A stretch of 45,473 bases of DNA from Burkholderiales bacterium (GTDB lineage Bacteria; Pseudomonadota; Gammaproteobacteria; Burkholderiales; SG8-39): the NCBI GenBank assembly GCA_023383795.1, contig JAHDYJ010000025.1, positions 1-45,473 on the forward strand. Reading direction: 5' to 3'. The notes under the pieces were generated by a model. That model had not been told where the DNA came from, did not search any database, and saw only the letters and a list, made by a program, of their open reading frames with translations. The translations under genes were made by a program, and so were the position numbers. Of this stretch, positions 16,329 to 25,250 are shown one piece after another. The stretch's first letter is position 1; each line of letters begins with the position of its first letter.

Positions 16329-17258
16329 TCAGGGCTCGGCCGGCGGCTGCGCCGCGGCGGCGTCGCCGGCACGCCGCGGCACGAGCACGGTCGCGATCGA
16401 CAGCGTCACCAGCACGAGCGCGGCGTAATCGAGCCACGAAGGCTGCTCGTCGAGCACGACCATCCCGCTGAACACCCCGACGACCGGAATCATCAGCACG
16501 GCGAGGCTGGAGGCGCCGACGCTCGCGCTGCGCGCGATCTTCATCCAGGCCCAGAAGCAGAAGACGAACGCGACCAGCATGTTGTAGAGCGTCGCGAACA
16601 GCGGACCGGCGGAGAGCGCCAGGAGGTCAAAGCTGCCGGTCTCGACGAAGAGCGCGATCGCGAGGATCGGCAGGCCGCCGATCACCATTTGCCAGGCCGT
16701 GAAGGAGGTCACCGGGAGGCCGACCGGCCAGCGCTTGATCATCACCGTGCCGAATGCCCAGCTGATCGCCGCACCGAGGAGCAGCAGCGCCCCGAGCGGC
16801 GCGCGCTCGACCGCCTGGATCTCGCCGCCGAGCAGCGCCAGCATGCCGGCGAAGCCGAGCGCCATTCCGAGCAGCCGTCGCCCGGTCAGCGGCTCCTTCA
16901 GCAGCCAGAGCGACAGCGGGACGCTCCACACCGGCATCGTGTAGCCGAGGATCGCCGCGCGACCCGACGGCAGCAGCGGAATGCCGTAGATCGCGAAGAC
17001 GTTCCAGCACGTCATGTTGACGAACGCGATCGCGGCGAGCCGCTGCCACTGGCCGGCCGGCACGCGGATCGGCAGGCGGTTGGCGCGCGCGATCGCGAAC
17101 AGGCCGACGGCGCCGGCGGCGAGGCACCAGCTGCGGAAGTGCATCGGCGCCATCTCGGTGAGCGCGAGCTTCATCATCGGCCAGTTGAACCCCCAGCCGA
17201 GCGTGAGCAGCGCGAGCAGGCCGATCAGGTGCGGCGGAAACGCCGTGTGGTCGCGCAT
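16329..17258 (-). CDS. EamA/DMT-superfamily transporter
   Basis: A 309-residue inner-membrane protein with about ten hydrophobic segments arranged as two EamA repeats. Typical features are LGWGFNWPMMKLAL in helix 1, the second-helix R-S/W-C-L-A pattern and ALLGGEIQ before the second repeat. Members export amino acids or other small metabolites. Substrate cannot be told from sequence. ATG 17258 lies 5 bp after the GalT-like gene, so the two are likely cotranscribed, with the thioesterase in front. Confidence 0.87.
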   Translation of the reverse strand: MRDHTAFPPHLIGLLALLTLGWGFNWPMMKLALTEMAPMHFRSWCLAAGAVGLFAIARANRLPIRVPAGQWQRLAAIAFVNMTCWNVFAIYGIPLLPSGRAAILGYTMPVWSVPLSLWLLKEPLTGRRLLGMALGFAGMLALLGGEIQAVERAPLGALLLLGAAISWAFGTVMIKRWPVGLPVTSFTAWQMVIGGLPILAIALFVETGSFDLLALSAGPLFATLYNMLVAFVFCFWAWMKIARSASVGASSLAVLMIPVVGVFSGMVVLDEQPSWLDYAALVLVTLSIATVLVPRRAGDAAAAQPPAEP

Positions 17259-17263
17259 CGGCC

Positions 17264-18334
17264 TCAGCCGCCCGCCCCGGCGCGCGCCTCCGTCCAGGCC
17301 GCGCGCAGGCGCGCGGCGACCTCCTCGGGGTAGGTCATCGAGAACCGCTCCTCGAGCAGCAGGTGCATGTAGGCCACGTCGGACACGTGCAGCTGCGGGT
17401 TGAGGTAGAAGCGCGGCAGCAGGCGCGCCGTGAGCGCATGCCGCCGGGGCTCGCGCGCGCCGCCGCATGCGTCGGGCATCAGGCAGAGGTTGAAGCTCCA
17501 CAGTCCCTGGGCCGCGAAGCCGCGCAGCACGCGCACGAGGCCCTCGGCGAAGGCCGCGATGTCGGCGTCCGTGAGATCGGTGACGGCGGCGCGCTCGGCG
17601 AACAGCGCCTGCGCATCGCCGAGCAGGCCGCTCGGCGCGAACGGCGCCAGCCACGCGACACCGCCCGCCTCGCCGATCCACCGCGGCCCGCCCCGCTCGG
17701 CCGCGACGAGCTCGTCGCCGTACACCCGGCCGCGCCGCCCGCGCCAGGCCGCGGCCGCGGCGAGCTCGCGCCGCAGCGCGTTGCCCGGATTGCTCGTCGC
17801 CACGACCTGCATGTGGGGATGCACCTGCGAGCCGCCCGAGGCCGGCATGTAGTTCCAGGTCACGATGCCGTAGGCGGCGTCGCCGGCCACCCGTCCGGTC
17901 GCGACGCGCAGGAAATCGCGCGCGGCGGTGAGCCCGTCGCGGACCGCCTGCGCCGGCACCGCGTCCATCGCGAAGAAGTGCTCCGGGCACATCGCCGCGA
18001 TGCCCGACACGTCGTCGTAGGGAAAGAGGTTCGGGAAGACGACCGCGCCGCCGCGCCGCAGCCGCCCGCCGGCGACCAGGTCGTCCGGAAAGCGCGGCGT
18101 CACGGCCTCGATGCGCTCCGGGCAGAACGGGCACCCCTCGCGCGTCGCCGCCGCGATCGCGGCGAGGTCGGGGGGCCGCGTCCCGCTGTGCGCGAAGTGG
18201 CAGATCCGCGCCGAGTTGCCGGTGAGCGGGTCGTAGCGCACTTCGCTCTCGACCTCGACCGCGGCGAAGCCGCGCCGGGGATCGTGCAGGCGCGCGCGCT
18301 TCTTCTCGACGCGGAACGCGACCGGTTCGTCCAA
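17264..18334 (-). CDS. GalT/HIT-superfamily nucleotidyltransferase-like protein
   Basis: A 356-residue protein of the galactose-1-phosphate uridylyltransferase type. The N-terminal part has YDPLTGNSARIC and a CPFC zinc-type pair, and the catalytic HIT-like motif is VHPHMQ in SGGSQVHPHMQVVATSN. A later FNLCLMPDACG and FYLNPQ fit the C-terminal GalT domain, whose conserved HxH pattern is weak. No galactose genes are nearby, so the sugar-phosphate or nucleotide substrate is uncertain; ADP-glucose phosphorylase-like activity is a possibility. Start is TTG 18334 with AGGACGAG upstream; a more internal start is possible. Confidence 0.75.
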   Translation of the reverse strand: MDEPVAFRVEKKRARLHDPRRGFAAVEVESEVRYDPLTGNSARICHFAHSGTRPPDLAAIAAATREGCPFCPERIEAVTPRFPDDLVAGGRLRRGGAVVFPNLFPYDDVSGIAAMCPEHFFAMDAVPAQAVRDGLTAARDFLRVATGRVAGDAAYGIVTWNYMPASGGSQVHPHMQVVATSNPGNALRRELAAAAAWRGRRGRVYGDELVAAERGGPRWIGEAGGVAWLAPFAPSGLLGDAQALFAERAAVTDLTDADIAAFAEGLVRVLRGFAAQGLWSFNLCLMPDACGGAREPRRHALTARLLPRFYLNPQLHVSDVAYMHLLLEERFSMTYPEEVAARLRAAWTEARAGAGG

Positions 18335-18344
18335 GTCGCTCGTC

Positions 18345-18779
18345 CTAGGCGGCCAGCCGGGCGAGCGCCGCCCGCAGGTGCGCGGGCAGCGGCGTCGGCC
18401 GGCTGGTGTCGCGATCGACGTACACGTGGACGAAGTGGCCCTGCGCGGAGGCGGCCGCGTCCTCGTTCCGGAAGAGGCCGATCTCGTAGCGCACGCTCGA
18501 GCCGCCGATGCGCGCCACCCGCAGCCCCGCGTGCACCACGTCGGGAAAGCTGATCGGGCTGAAGTAGTTGCACTGCGTTTCCACCACCAGCCCGATCACC
18601 GGGCTCGCGACGATGTCGAGCACGCCGCTCTCGAGCAGGTACTGGTTCACCGCCGTGTCGAAGTAGGAGTAGTAGACGACGTTGTTCACGTGCGCGTAGA
18701 CGTCGTTGTCCATCCAGCGCGTCGTGATGATGCGGAAGTGCCGGTAGTCGGCGCGCGAGTGCGGGGCGGGTCTGCTCAT
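18345..18779 (-). CDS. Acyl-CoA thioesterase, 4-hydroxybenzoyl-CoA thioesterase (hotdog) family
   Basis: A 144-residue hotdog-fold thioesterase. The family motif with the catalytic Asp is TRWMDNDVYAHVNNVVYYSYFD. The following FDTAVNQYLLES and CNYFSPISFPDVVHAGL are also characteristic. It hydrolyses acyl- or aryl-CoA esters in the cytoplasm. It is the first gene of a short minus-strand unit with the GalT-like and EamA genes. Confidence 0.9.
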   Translation of the reverse strand: MSRPAPHSRADYRHFRIITTRWMDNDVYAHVNNVVYYSYFDTAVNQYLLESGVLDIVASPVIGLVVETQCNYFSPISFPDVVHAGLRVARIGGSSVRYEIGLFRNEDAAASAQGHFVHVYVDRDTSRPTPLPAHLRAALARLAA

Positions 18780-19110
18780 GGCTTGCGGCCGAGCCCGCCC
18801 TTCGGCGCGCCGGCGGCCGGCATTCTAGCAGCCGCGGTGCGCCGGCCCGGCCGGGCCGCCTCCGGCCGACCGCCGCAAGGCTTTGAATCTAAAATCTAAA
18901 TGCCGTCTTGCAGCAATTCATGGTGCGACGCACAAAAAACGCTTGACTTCCCATGATTGATCGTTAGAATTCGTATTGTGCAACGCAATATTCCGGGCTT
19001 CCGGGCAGATCCGATGGTGCATCGCACTAAACGATCCGGCCGGACGCCAGAGCAGGACCCGCAGCACCGAGCAACAGCCGACTACGCCGAACAGCCATAG
19101 GAGCATGACC
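18780..19110 (+). promoter_or_regulatory. Phasin promoter and operator region
   Basis: This 331-bp gap holds no gene. A sigma-70 promoter TTGACT (18943-18948) and TAGAAT (18965-18970), 16 bp apart, fits the phasin gene. Three copies of an 11-bp dyad GTGCRNCGCAM lie at 18923-18933, 18978-18988 and 19017-19027: one just upstream of the -35 box, one just downstream of the -10, one further into the leader. The position suggests repression, possibly by a PhaR-type PHA-responsive regulator. A direct repeat AATCTAA sits at 18885-18898. A TAGAAT on the minus strand (18822-18827) may serve the thioesterase gene. Confidence 0.65.
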
Positions 19111-19647
19111 ATGTACGTGACCCCCGAGCAGATCGCCGCCGCCAACAAGTCGAGCGTCGAAGCGGTGCTGGGCATCGCCCAGTCGAACTTCGCCGCGATC
19201 GAGAAGATCTCGGCCCTCAACTTCAACGCGACCAAGACCGCGTTCGAGGACGGCCTCGCGCATGCGAAGGCCCTGATGTCGGTCAAGGACGCGCAGGAGT
19301 TCGTGAACGTCAACGCCGCCGCGGCGCAGCCCGCGATGGAGAAGATGATCGCGTGGCAGCGCAGCCTCTACGAGGTCGCCAGCCAGTCCCAGGCCGAGAT
19401 GACGCGCTACTTCGAGACGCAGGCCCAGGAAGCGAACAAGTCGGTCGCGACGTATCTCGACAAGTTCGCGAAGAACGCCCCGGCCGGCTCGGATGTCGCG
19501 GTCGCCGCGGTGAAGTCCGCGATCGCCGCCGCCAACTCGGCCTACGACAGCTTCACGAAGGCCGCCAAGCAGGCCACCGAGATCGCCGAGGCGAACATCG
19601 CCGCCGTCACCGCGGCCACGACCAACGCCAAGAAGAAGGCTGCCTAA
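19111..19647 (+). CDS. phaP: Phasin family protein (PHA granule surface protein)
   Basis: A 178-residue, Ala-rich, almost entirely helical protein of the Phasin_2 (PF09361) type. It starts MYVTPEQIAAANKSSVEAVL and contains the amphipathic helices expected to coat polyhydroxyalkanoate granules. The tail is Lys/Ala-rich (NAKKKAA). Two ATGs lie in frame: at 19105, which would leave only 1 nt after AGGAG, and at 19111, which leaves 7 nt and is therefore chosen. The gene is alone between its own promoter and a strong terminator. No PHA synthase is in the window. Confidence 0.95.
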   Translation: MYVTPEQIAAANKSSVEAVLGIAQSNFAAIEKISALNFNATKTAFEDGLAHAKALMSVKDAQEFVNVNAAAAQPAMEKMIAWQRSLYEVASQSQAEMTRYFETQAQEANKSVATYLDKFAKNAPAGSDVAVAAVKSAIAAANSAYDSFTKAAKQATEIAEANIAAVTAATTNAKKKAA

Positions 19648-19674
19648 ACCCCTCCTCCCTTAGGCAGCAGTCTG

Positions 19675-19709
19675 GAGACCCCCGGGGAAACCCGGGGGTC
19701 TCTTTTTTT
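19675..19709 (+). terminator. Strong terminator of the phasin gene
   Basis: A perfect 12-bp stem (19675-19686 with 19691-19702), a GAAA tetraloop and seven T residues. It is the best intrinsic terminator in the window and fits a highly expressed gene. Confidence 0.95.
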
Positions 19710-19723
19710 GCGGGGCCGACGGC

Positions 19724-20509
19724 TTACGGCGCGCCGCGCACCAGCGCCTCCCACGTCGCCCCTGTTCCGGTGACGCCGGCCTTGATCGCCTCGATCGCCT
19801 CGGCGACCTCGCCCGGCTCGCCGCGCACACCGAGCTCGATGTGCCGGCGCGCGCCATCCTCCCCGATCGAGGGCAGGCTGAACACTTTGAGCCGGCCGAA
19901 GCGCGCCTCGATCGCCTCCATCAGCGGCGTGAGCGTGCTCTCGGCCGAGCCGAAGACGCGGATCGCCGACTCGGCCTCGGGCCGCAGGTGGTGGAGGTGT
20001 GCGTAGCGCGTATCGAGCACCCATTCGACCATCGGCCAGGCCATGATCGGGAAGCCCGGCACGAAGTGATGGTCGCGGAGCGAGAAGCCGGGGATCTGGT
20101 TGTAGGCGTTCGGGATGATCGTCGATCCCCGCGGAAACTCGCCCATGCGGAGCCGGAACGCCGTGGTCTCCGCGCCGAAGCGCCCGCGGATCAGCGCCTC
20201 GGCGTCCGGATGCAGGGCGAGCGGCACGCCCGCCGCGGCCGCCGCGCACTGCCGGGTGTGGTCGTCCGGCGTCGCGCCGATGCCGCCGAACGAGAAGACG
20301 ATGTCGGGCCCCGCGAGCGTGCGCGCGAGCTCGGCGGTGATGCGCGCCGGGTCGTCGCCGATATACTCGCACCAGGCGAGCGCGAGCCCGCGCGCGCCGA
20401 GCAGCTCGACGAGCTTCGCGAAGTGCTTGTCGGCGCGCTTGCCGCGCAGGATCTCGTCGCCGATGACGATCGCGCCGAAGCCGGCGCCGGGACCGGCGTC
20501 GCCGCCCAC
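19724..20509 (-). CDS. Competence/damage-inducible protein A-like molybdopterin-binding domain protein
   Basis: A 261-residue protein with a MoCF-binding (MoaB/Mog/CinA N-terminal) domain. It has AIVIGDEILRGK at the start and the signature SFGGIGATPDDHTRQ. The rest fits the CinA-N family, without the C-terminal deamidase domain. Its role is not established; CinA-N homologues have nucleotide pyrophosphatase activity. Start is GTG 20509, 3 nt after the EI24 gene, so it is the last gene of the hrpA operon. Confidence 0.87.
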   Translation of the reverse strand: MGGDAGPGAGFGAIVIGDEILRGKRADKHFAKLVELLGARGLALAWCEYIGDDPARITAELARTLAGPDIVFSFGGIGATPDDHTRQCAAAAAGVPLALHPDAEALIRGRFGAETTAFRLRMGEFPRGSTIIPNAYNQIPGFSLRDHHFVPGFPIMAWPMVEWVLDTRYAHLHHLRPEAESAIRVFGSAESTLTPLMEAIEARFGRLKVFSLPSIGEDGARRHIELGVRGEPGEVAEAIEAIKAGVTGTGATWEALVRGAP

Positions 20510-20512
20510 CGC

Positions 20513-21244
20513 TCAGGCCGCTCCGGCCGCGCGGCGCAATCCGGCGAGGCGCGCGAGCCCGTAGTGGATGAACGCCAGACCGGCGGCGACCGGCACGACC
20601 AGCCCGGCGAACGGCACGTACGACAGCAGCGACACGAGCACCCCGAGCCCGAAGAACTCGCGCCGGTGGCGCCGGAAGAGCTCGCGCATCTCGTCGGCCG
20701 CGGCGTGCTCGGCGAGCGCGTCGTAGCGGAACATGCGCTGGTTGAGGAAGCCCATCAGGAGCGCCGCGAGGAACGGCCACAGCGGGGGCACCAGCCAGAG
20801 CGGCAGCGAGACGAGCCCGACGCCGACGAAGAACGCGATCCCGATCACCGCGTTCCAGATGCTGCCGGCGAGCGTCCCGCCGCGCCGGTACTGGAGATCC
20901 GGGTAGCTGCGTCCGGCGACGTGCTCGACCATCGCAGGCATCGAGAAGATGCCGATGATCACGCTCGCCGTGGCGAGCACCAGCGGCACCAGCAGCACGA
21001 CGAGCAGGACCCAGCCGAGCCCGGTCACGACCGCGCCGACCGGCAGCCACTCCGACATCCACCGCCCGATCGCCGAGCCCCCGAGCGTCGTCGACAGCCA
21101 CGCCACCGCGTCGTCGCCGAAGACGACCGCGAGCAGCAGCCAGACGAGGAGCGACACGCCGAGCGGCCACGCCACCAGCCACAGCATCTTCGGGTGAAGC
21201 AGGTCGCGCGCCGCGCGCGAAACGGCCTGGAGGATCTCGCTCAT
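20513..21244 (-). CDS. EI24 domain (CysZ-like) membrane protein
   Basis: A 243-residue inner-membrane protein with about five hydrophobic segments (near residues 20-43, 68-100, 125-160 and 195-230). It belongs to the EI24/CysZ superfamily, whose members include the sulfate transporter CysZ. It lacks nearby sulfur-assimilation genes, so sulfate transport is only a possibility. ATG 21244 overlaps the hrpA stop (ATGA), so the genes are translationally coupled. Confidence 0.85.
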   Translation of the reverse strand: MSEILQAVSRAARDLLHPKMLWLVAWPLGVSLLVWLLLAVVFGDDAVAWLSTTLGGSAIGRWMSEWLPVGAVVTGLGWVLLVVLLVPLVLATASVIIGIFSMPAMVEHVAGRSYPDLQYRRGGTLAGSIWNAVIGIAFFVGVGLVSLPLWLVPPLWPFLAALLMGFLNQRMFRYDALAEHAAADEMRELFRRHRREFFGLGVLVSLLSYVPFAGLVVPVAAGLAFIHYGLARLAGLRRAAGAA

Positions 21245-24200
21245 CGGCGCAGAGTGTGCCACACCTTCTGCAGCCGCTTGACCGACACCGGCACCGGCGT
21301 GCGCAGCTCCTGCGCGAAGAGCTGCACGCGCAGCTCCTCGAGCAGCCAGCGGAACTGCGCGAGCTCGCGATCGGGCGCGCCCTGCCTGCGGCTGCGCAGG
21401 TCCTCGCGCAGCCAGGCCTGCTCGAGCGGCGCGTACTCCGCGTACGCGCGGGCGTCGCGCTGCGGGTCGGCGCGCAGCTTGTCCAGGCGCAGCGCAATCG
21501 CCTTCAGGTAGCGCGGAAAGTGCTGCAGTCGCTCGTAGGGCGTCGCCGCCGCGAAATCCCTCGGCAGCAGGCGGGCGAGCTGCGCCTGCACGTCGCGGAC
21601 GACCTCGGGAAATGCCTTCGCCGCCCCCTGCAGCCGCTTGCCGAGCGCGTGGTGCTCGGCGAGGATGGCGCCGACGAGCCGCGCCAGCTCCTGCGCCACG
21701 AGCGCGAGCCGCGGCCGCGCCTCGGCGCAGCGCGCCTCGAACGCGGCGCGCTCGCGGGGCAGCGGCTCGCCCATGCACGCTCGCTCGAACGTCGCGGCGA
21801 CGAGCTGGTCCTTGAGCCCGCCCGCATCGCCGATCGCGGCATACGCGAGCGCCATCTCGCGCAGGCCCGGCAGGTTCCGCTCGAGGTACTTCGCCTGCTC
21901 GCGCAGCTTGAGCATGAACAGCCGCCGCAGGCCGGCGCGATGCTCGGCCGCGGCGCGTTCCGGCGCGTCGAGGAGCTCCAGGGCGACCGAGTCGCCGCGG
22001 TCCACGAGCGCCGGATAGCCGATCAGCGTCCGCCCGCCGTCGCGGACCTCCATGATCTCCTCGAGCGGCCCGAAATCCCAGTCGGTGATGCCGGTGCGCG
22101 CCGCGGCGGGCTTCGCGACCGCGCTGAACTGCTCCCCGGCCTGCGCGCCGAGCTCGGCGCGCAGCTGCGCGAGGTTGCGCCCCATCGCGAGCTGGCGCCC
22201 GTGCTCGTCGACCACGCGGAAGTTCATCGCGAGGTGCGCCGGCAGCGTCTCGGCGCGGAACGCGTCGAGCGGGATCTCGAGGTTGCGCTCGGCACGCGCG
22301 AAGCGCGCGATCGCCGCGGCGAGCGGCGTGTCGGCGGGCGCCGCCGCCGCGGCGAACTGCGCCGCGAACTCGGGCAGCGGCCCCAGCCGGTGGCGCAGCT
22401 TCTGCGGCAGCGATTTCGCGAGGCGCTGCACCTTGTCCCTGAGCAGGCCCGGCACCAGCCACTCGCAGCGCGCGGCGCTCACCTGGTTCAGCGCGAGGAG
22501 CGGCACGGTCATCGTGACCCCGTCGCGCGGTCCGCCCGGGTCGTGCAGGTACTCGAGCGCGAAGGCGCGCCCAGCCATCTCGATCCGGTGCGGGAACTGG
22601 TCGGTGGTGATGCCGGCCGCCTCGTGGCGCATCAGGTCCTCGCGCCGCAGGAAGAGCAGCCGGGGGTTCCTCGCTTCGGCCTCGCGCCGCCAGGCTTCGA
22701 ACGCGGCGCCGTTGTGGACTCCGGCGGGGACCAGGCTGTCGTAGAAGGCGAAGATCAGCGCGTCGTCGACGAGCACGTCGGGCCGGCGCGACTTGTGCTC
22801 GAGCGTCTCGATCTCGCGCACCAGGCGCCGATTGTGCTGGAAGAACGGCGCGCGGGTCTCGTACTCGCCGGCCACCAGCGCCTCGCGGATGAAGATCTCG
22901 CGCGCGCCCTCCGGGTCGAACGGGCCGTAGTGGACGCGGCGGTTGACGACGACCGGCAGCCCGTAGAGCGTCGCGCGCTCGAACGCGACCACCTGCGCCG
23001 GCTTCTTCTCCCAGTGCGGGTCGTGACGGGTCCGCTTGAGGAGGTGCGCCCCGACCTGCTCGATCCAGTCCGTGTCGATGCCCGCCACGCCGCGCGCGTA
23101 GAGGCGCGCGGTCTCGGTGATCTCGGCGGCCATCACCCAGCGCGGCTGCTTCTTCGCGAGCGCCGAACCCGGGTGGATCCAGAACTTGATCCCGCGCGCG
23201 CCTTGGTAGCTGCCGTCCTCCGCCTTGAGACCGACGTTGCCGAGCAGGCCGGCGAGAAGCGCCCGGTGCACCTGCGCGAAGCGCGGCGGCGAGGAAGCGA
23301 CCTCGGCGGCGGTGCCTGCCGTACCGACCCTCGCGCCCGTCTCGGCGGCGAGCTCCTTCAGCTGCGAGTGGACGTCGCGCCACTCGCGCATGCGGTTGAA
23401 GGAGAGGAAGTGCTGGCGGCAGAGGCGGTGCAGCCTGCGATTCGACTCGTGATGCAAGGCCTCCTCGAAGAATGCCCACAGCCTGAGGTGGCCGAGAAAG
23501 TCGGAGCGCTCCTCGGCGAAGCGCTTGTGCGCCTCGTCGGCGGCCTGCGCGCGCTCGAGCGGACGCTCGCGCGGGTCCTGCAGCGTGAGCGCCGCGGCGA
23601 TGACCAGCACCTCGGCGATGCTGCCCTCCTCGCGCGCGGCGAGCACCATCCGCGCGATGCGCGGGTCGACCGGCAGCCGCGCGAGCTGCCTGCCGATCTC
23701 GGTCAGCTCGCGCGCCTCGTCGACCGCCCCGAGCTCGCCGAGCAGCGCGTAGCCGTCGGCGATCGCCTTGGGCGGAGGCGGATCGAGGAACGGGAACGAC
23801 TCGATCGCCGCGAGGCCGAGCGCCTTCATGCGCAGGATCACCGCGGCGAGCGACGAGCGCAGGATCTCCGGATCGGTGTGCGCCGGGCGCCGCGCGTGAC
23901 CCTCCTCGTCGTAGAGCCGGATGCACACGCCGGCCTGCACCCGGCCGCAGCGCCCGGCGCGCTGCGTCGCGGCCGCCTGCGAGATCGGCTCGACCTGCAG
24001 CTGCTCGACCTTGTTCCGGTAGCTGTAGCGCTTGATGCGCGCGAGCCCGGTGTCGACCACGTAGCGGATGCCCGGGACGGTGAGCGAGGTCTCGGCCACG
24101 TTGGTGGCGAGCACGATGCGCCGGCCGGCGTGCGGCTTGAACACGCGCTCCTGCTCCTGCGCCGAGAGGCGCGCGTAGAGCGGCAGGATCTCGGTGTGCG

Positions 24201-25035
24201 GCGGATGATGCTTGCGCAGCGCCTCGGCCGCCTCGCGGATCTCGCGCTCCCCGGGCAGGAACACCAGGACGTCGCCCGGCCCGCAGCGCGCGAGCTCGTC
24301 GACCGCCTCGACCAGCGCCGTTTCGAGATCGATCTCGTCGCTCTCGTCGGGCTGCGGCGGGCGGTAGCGGATCTCGACCGGGTACAGGCGCCCGGAGACC
24401 TCGATCACCGGCGCCGGCGCGCCGCGCGCGTCGACGAAATGGCGCGCGAAGCGCTCCGCGTCCAGGGTCGCCGAAGTGACGATCACCTTCAGGTCCGGGC
24501 GCCGCGGCACGAGCTGGCGCAGGTAGCCGAGCAGGAAATCGACGTTGAGGCTGCGCTCGTGCGCCTCGTCGATGATGATCGTGTCGTACTGGCGGAGCTC
24601 CGGGTCGCCCTGCGTCTCGGCGAGCAGGATGCCGTCGGTCATCAGCTTGACGTAGCTCGCCGGGCTGGTGCGGTCGGTGAAGCGGATCTTGTAGCCGACG
24701 TGGCGGCCGAGCTCGCTCTTGAGCTCGTGCGCGATGCGCGCGGCGGTCGCGCGCGCGGCGATGCGCCGCGGCTGCGTGTGCCCGATCAGGCCCTCGACCC
24801 CGCGGCCGATGTCGAGGCAGATCTTCGGCAGCTGGGTGGTCTTGCCCGAGCCGGTCTCGCCGCAGACGACGACCACCTGGTGGCCGGCGATCGCGCGCGC
24901 GATCTCCTCGCGCCGGGCGCTGACCGGAAGCTCGGGCGGGAACTCCGGCCGCGGCAGGTCGGCTCGTCGCCGCTCGATCTCGTCCGCGGAGCGTCGCGGC
25001 CGGCCCGTCGCGCTGATGAGTCCCGCAGGCTGCAC
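21241..25035 (-). CDS. hrpA: ATP-dependent RNA helicase HrpA
   Basis: A DEAH-box helicase of about 1264 residues. Walker A is GETGSGKTT, Walker B IIIDEAHERSLN, motif III VTSATLDAERF, and motif VI QRAGRCGR. These are followed by the HA2, OB and long DUF3418 C-terminal region found in HrpA. It has been implicated in rescue of stalled ribosomes and mRNA processing. The start is uncertain. GTG 25035 is used because homology begins soon after; ATG 25101 is an alternative, and the frame stays open to 25248. No clear ribosome-binding site supports either. The EI24 and CinA-like genes follow on the same transcript. Confidence 0.93.
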   Translation of the reverse strand: MQPAGLISATGRPRRSADEIERRRADLPRPEFPPELPVSARREEIARAIAGHQVVVVCGETGSGKTTQLPKICLDIGRGVEGLIGHTQPRRIAARATAARIAHELKSELGRHVGYKIRFTDRTSPASYVKLMTDGILLAETQGDPELRQYDTIIIDEAHERSLNVDFLLGYLRQLVPRRPDLKVIVTSATLDAERFARHFVDARGAPAPVIEVSGRLYPVEIRYRPPQPDESDEIDLETALVEAVDELARCGPGDVLVFLPGEREIREAAEALRKHHPPHTEILPLYARLSAQEQERVFKPHAGRRIVLATNVAETSLTVPGIRYVVDTGLARIKRYSYRNKVEQLQVEPISQAAATQRAGRCGRVQAGVCIRLYDEEGHARRPAHTDPEILRSSLAAVILRMKALGLAAIESFPFLDPPPPKAIADGYALLGELGAVDEARELTEIGRQLARLPVDPRIARMVLAAREEGSIAEVLVIAAALTLQDPRERPLERAQAADEAHKRFAEERSDFLGHLRLWAFFEEALHHESNRRLHRLCRQHFLSFNRMREWRDVHSQLKELAAETGARVGTAGTAAEVASSPPRFAQVHRALLAGLLGNVGLKAEDGSYQGARGIKFWIHPGSALAKKQPRWVMAAEITETARLYARGVAGIDTDWIEQVGAHLLKRTRHDPHWEKKPAQVVAFERATLYGLPVVVNRRVHYGPFDPEGAREIFIREALVAGEYETRAPFFQHNRRLVREIETLEHKSRRPDVLVDDALIFAFYDSLVPAGVHNGAAFEAWRREAEARNPRLLFLRREDLMRHEAAGITTDQFPHRIEMAGRAFALEYLHDPGGPRDGVTMTVPLLALNQVSAARCEWLVPGLLRDKVQRLAKSLPQKLRHRLGPLPEFAAQFAAAAAPADTPLAAAIARFARAERNLEIPLDAFRAETLPAHLAMNFRVVDEHGRQLAMGRNLAQLRAELGAQAGEQFSAVAKPAAARTGITDWDFGPLEEIMEVRDGGRTLIGYPALVDRGDSVALELLDAPERAAAEHRAGLRRLFMLKLREQAKYLERNLPGLREMALAYAAIGDAGGLKDQLVAATFERACMGEPLPRERAAFEARCAEARPRLALVAQELARLVGAILAEHHALGKRLQGAAKAFPEVVRDVQAQLARLLPRDFAAATPYERLQHFPRYLKAIALRLDKLRADPQRDARAYAEYAPLEQAWLREDLRSRRQGAPDRELAQFRWLLEELRVQLFAQELRTPVPVSVKRLQKVWHTLRR

Positions 25036-25250
25036 GGCATGGATTATCGCATCGCGGTACGTGGCGGCTGGCGCGCACGGTCGCGCGCGGGATCGCGGCA
25101 TCGCGCCGGGGCGGCGGCCGGCGCAATTGCAAAATTCTGTTAAATGTGTGCGAAAGGTCTTCTGTTCGACCGGACGGACGGCTAGTCTGAGTTGCGCTCG
25201 CGGCCCAGGGGCGCCCAAGCACCGGTGCACGCAGAGAAGGCGAAGCATTC

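Noticed and set aside
16329..18134. A 601-codon frame that appears to fuse a sequence to the EamA transporter
   Set aside because: The upstream part is the GalT-like gene read in the wrong frame. The transporter starts at ATG 17258, 5 bp after the GalT-like stop.
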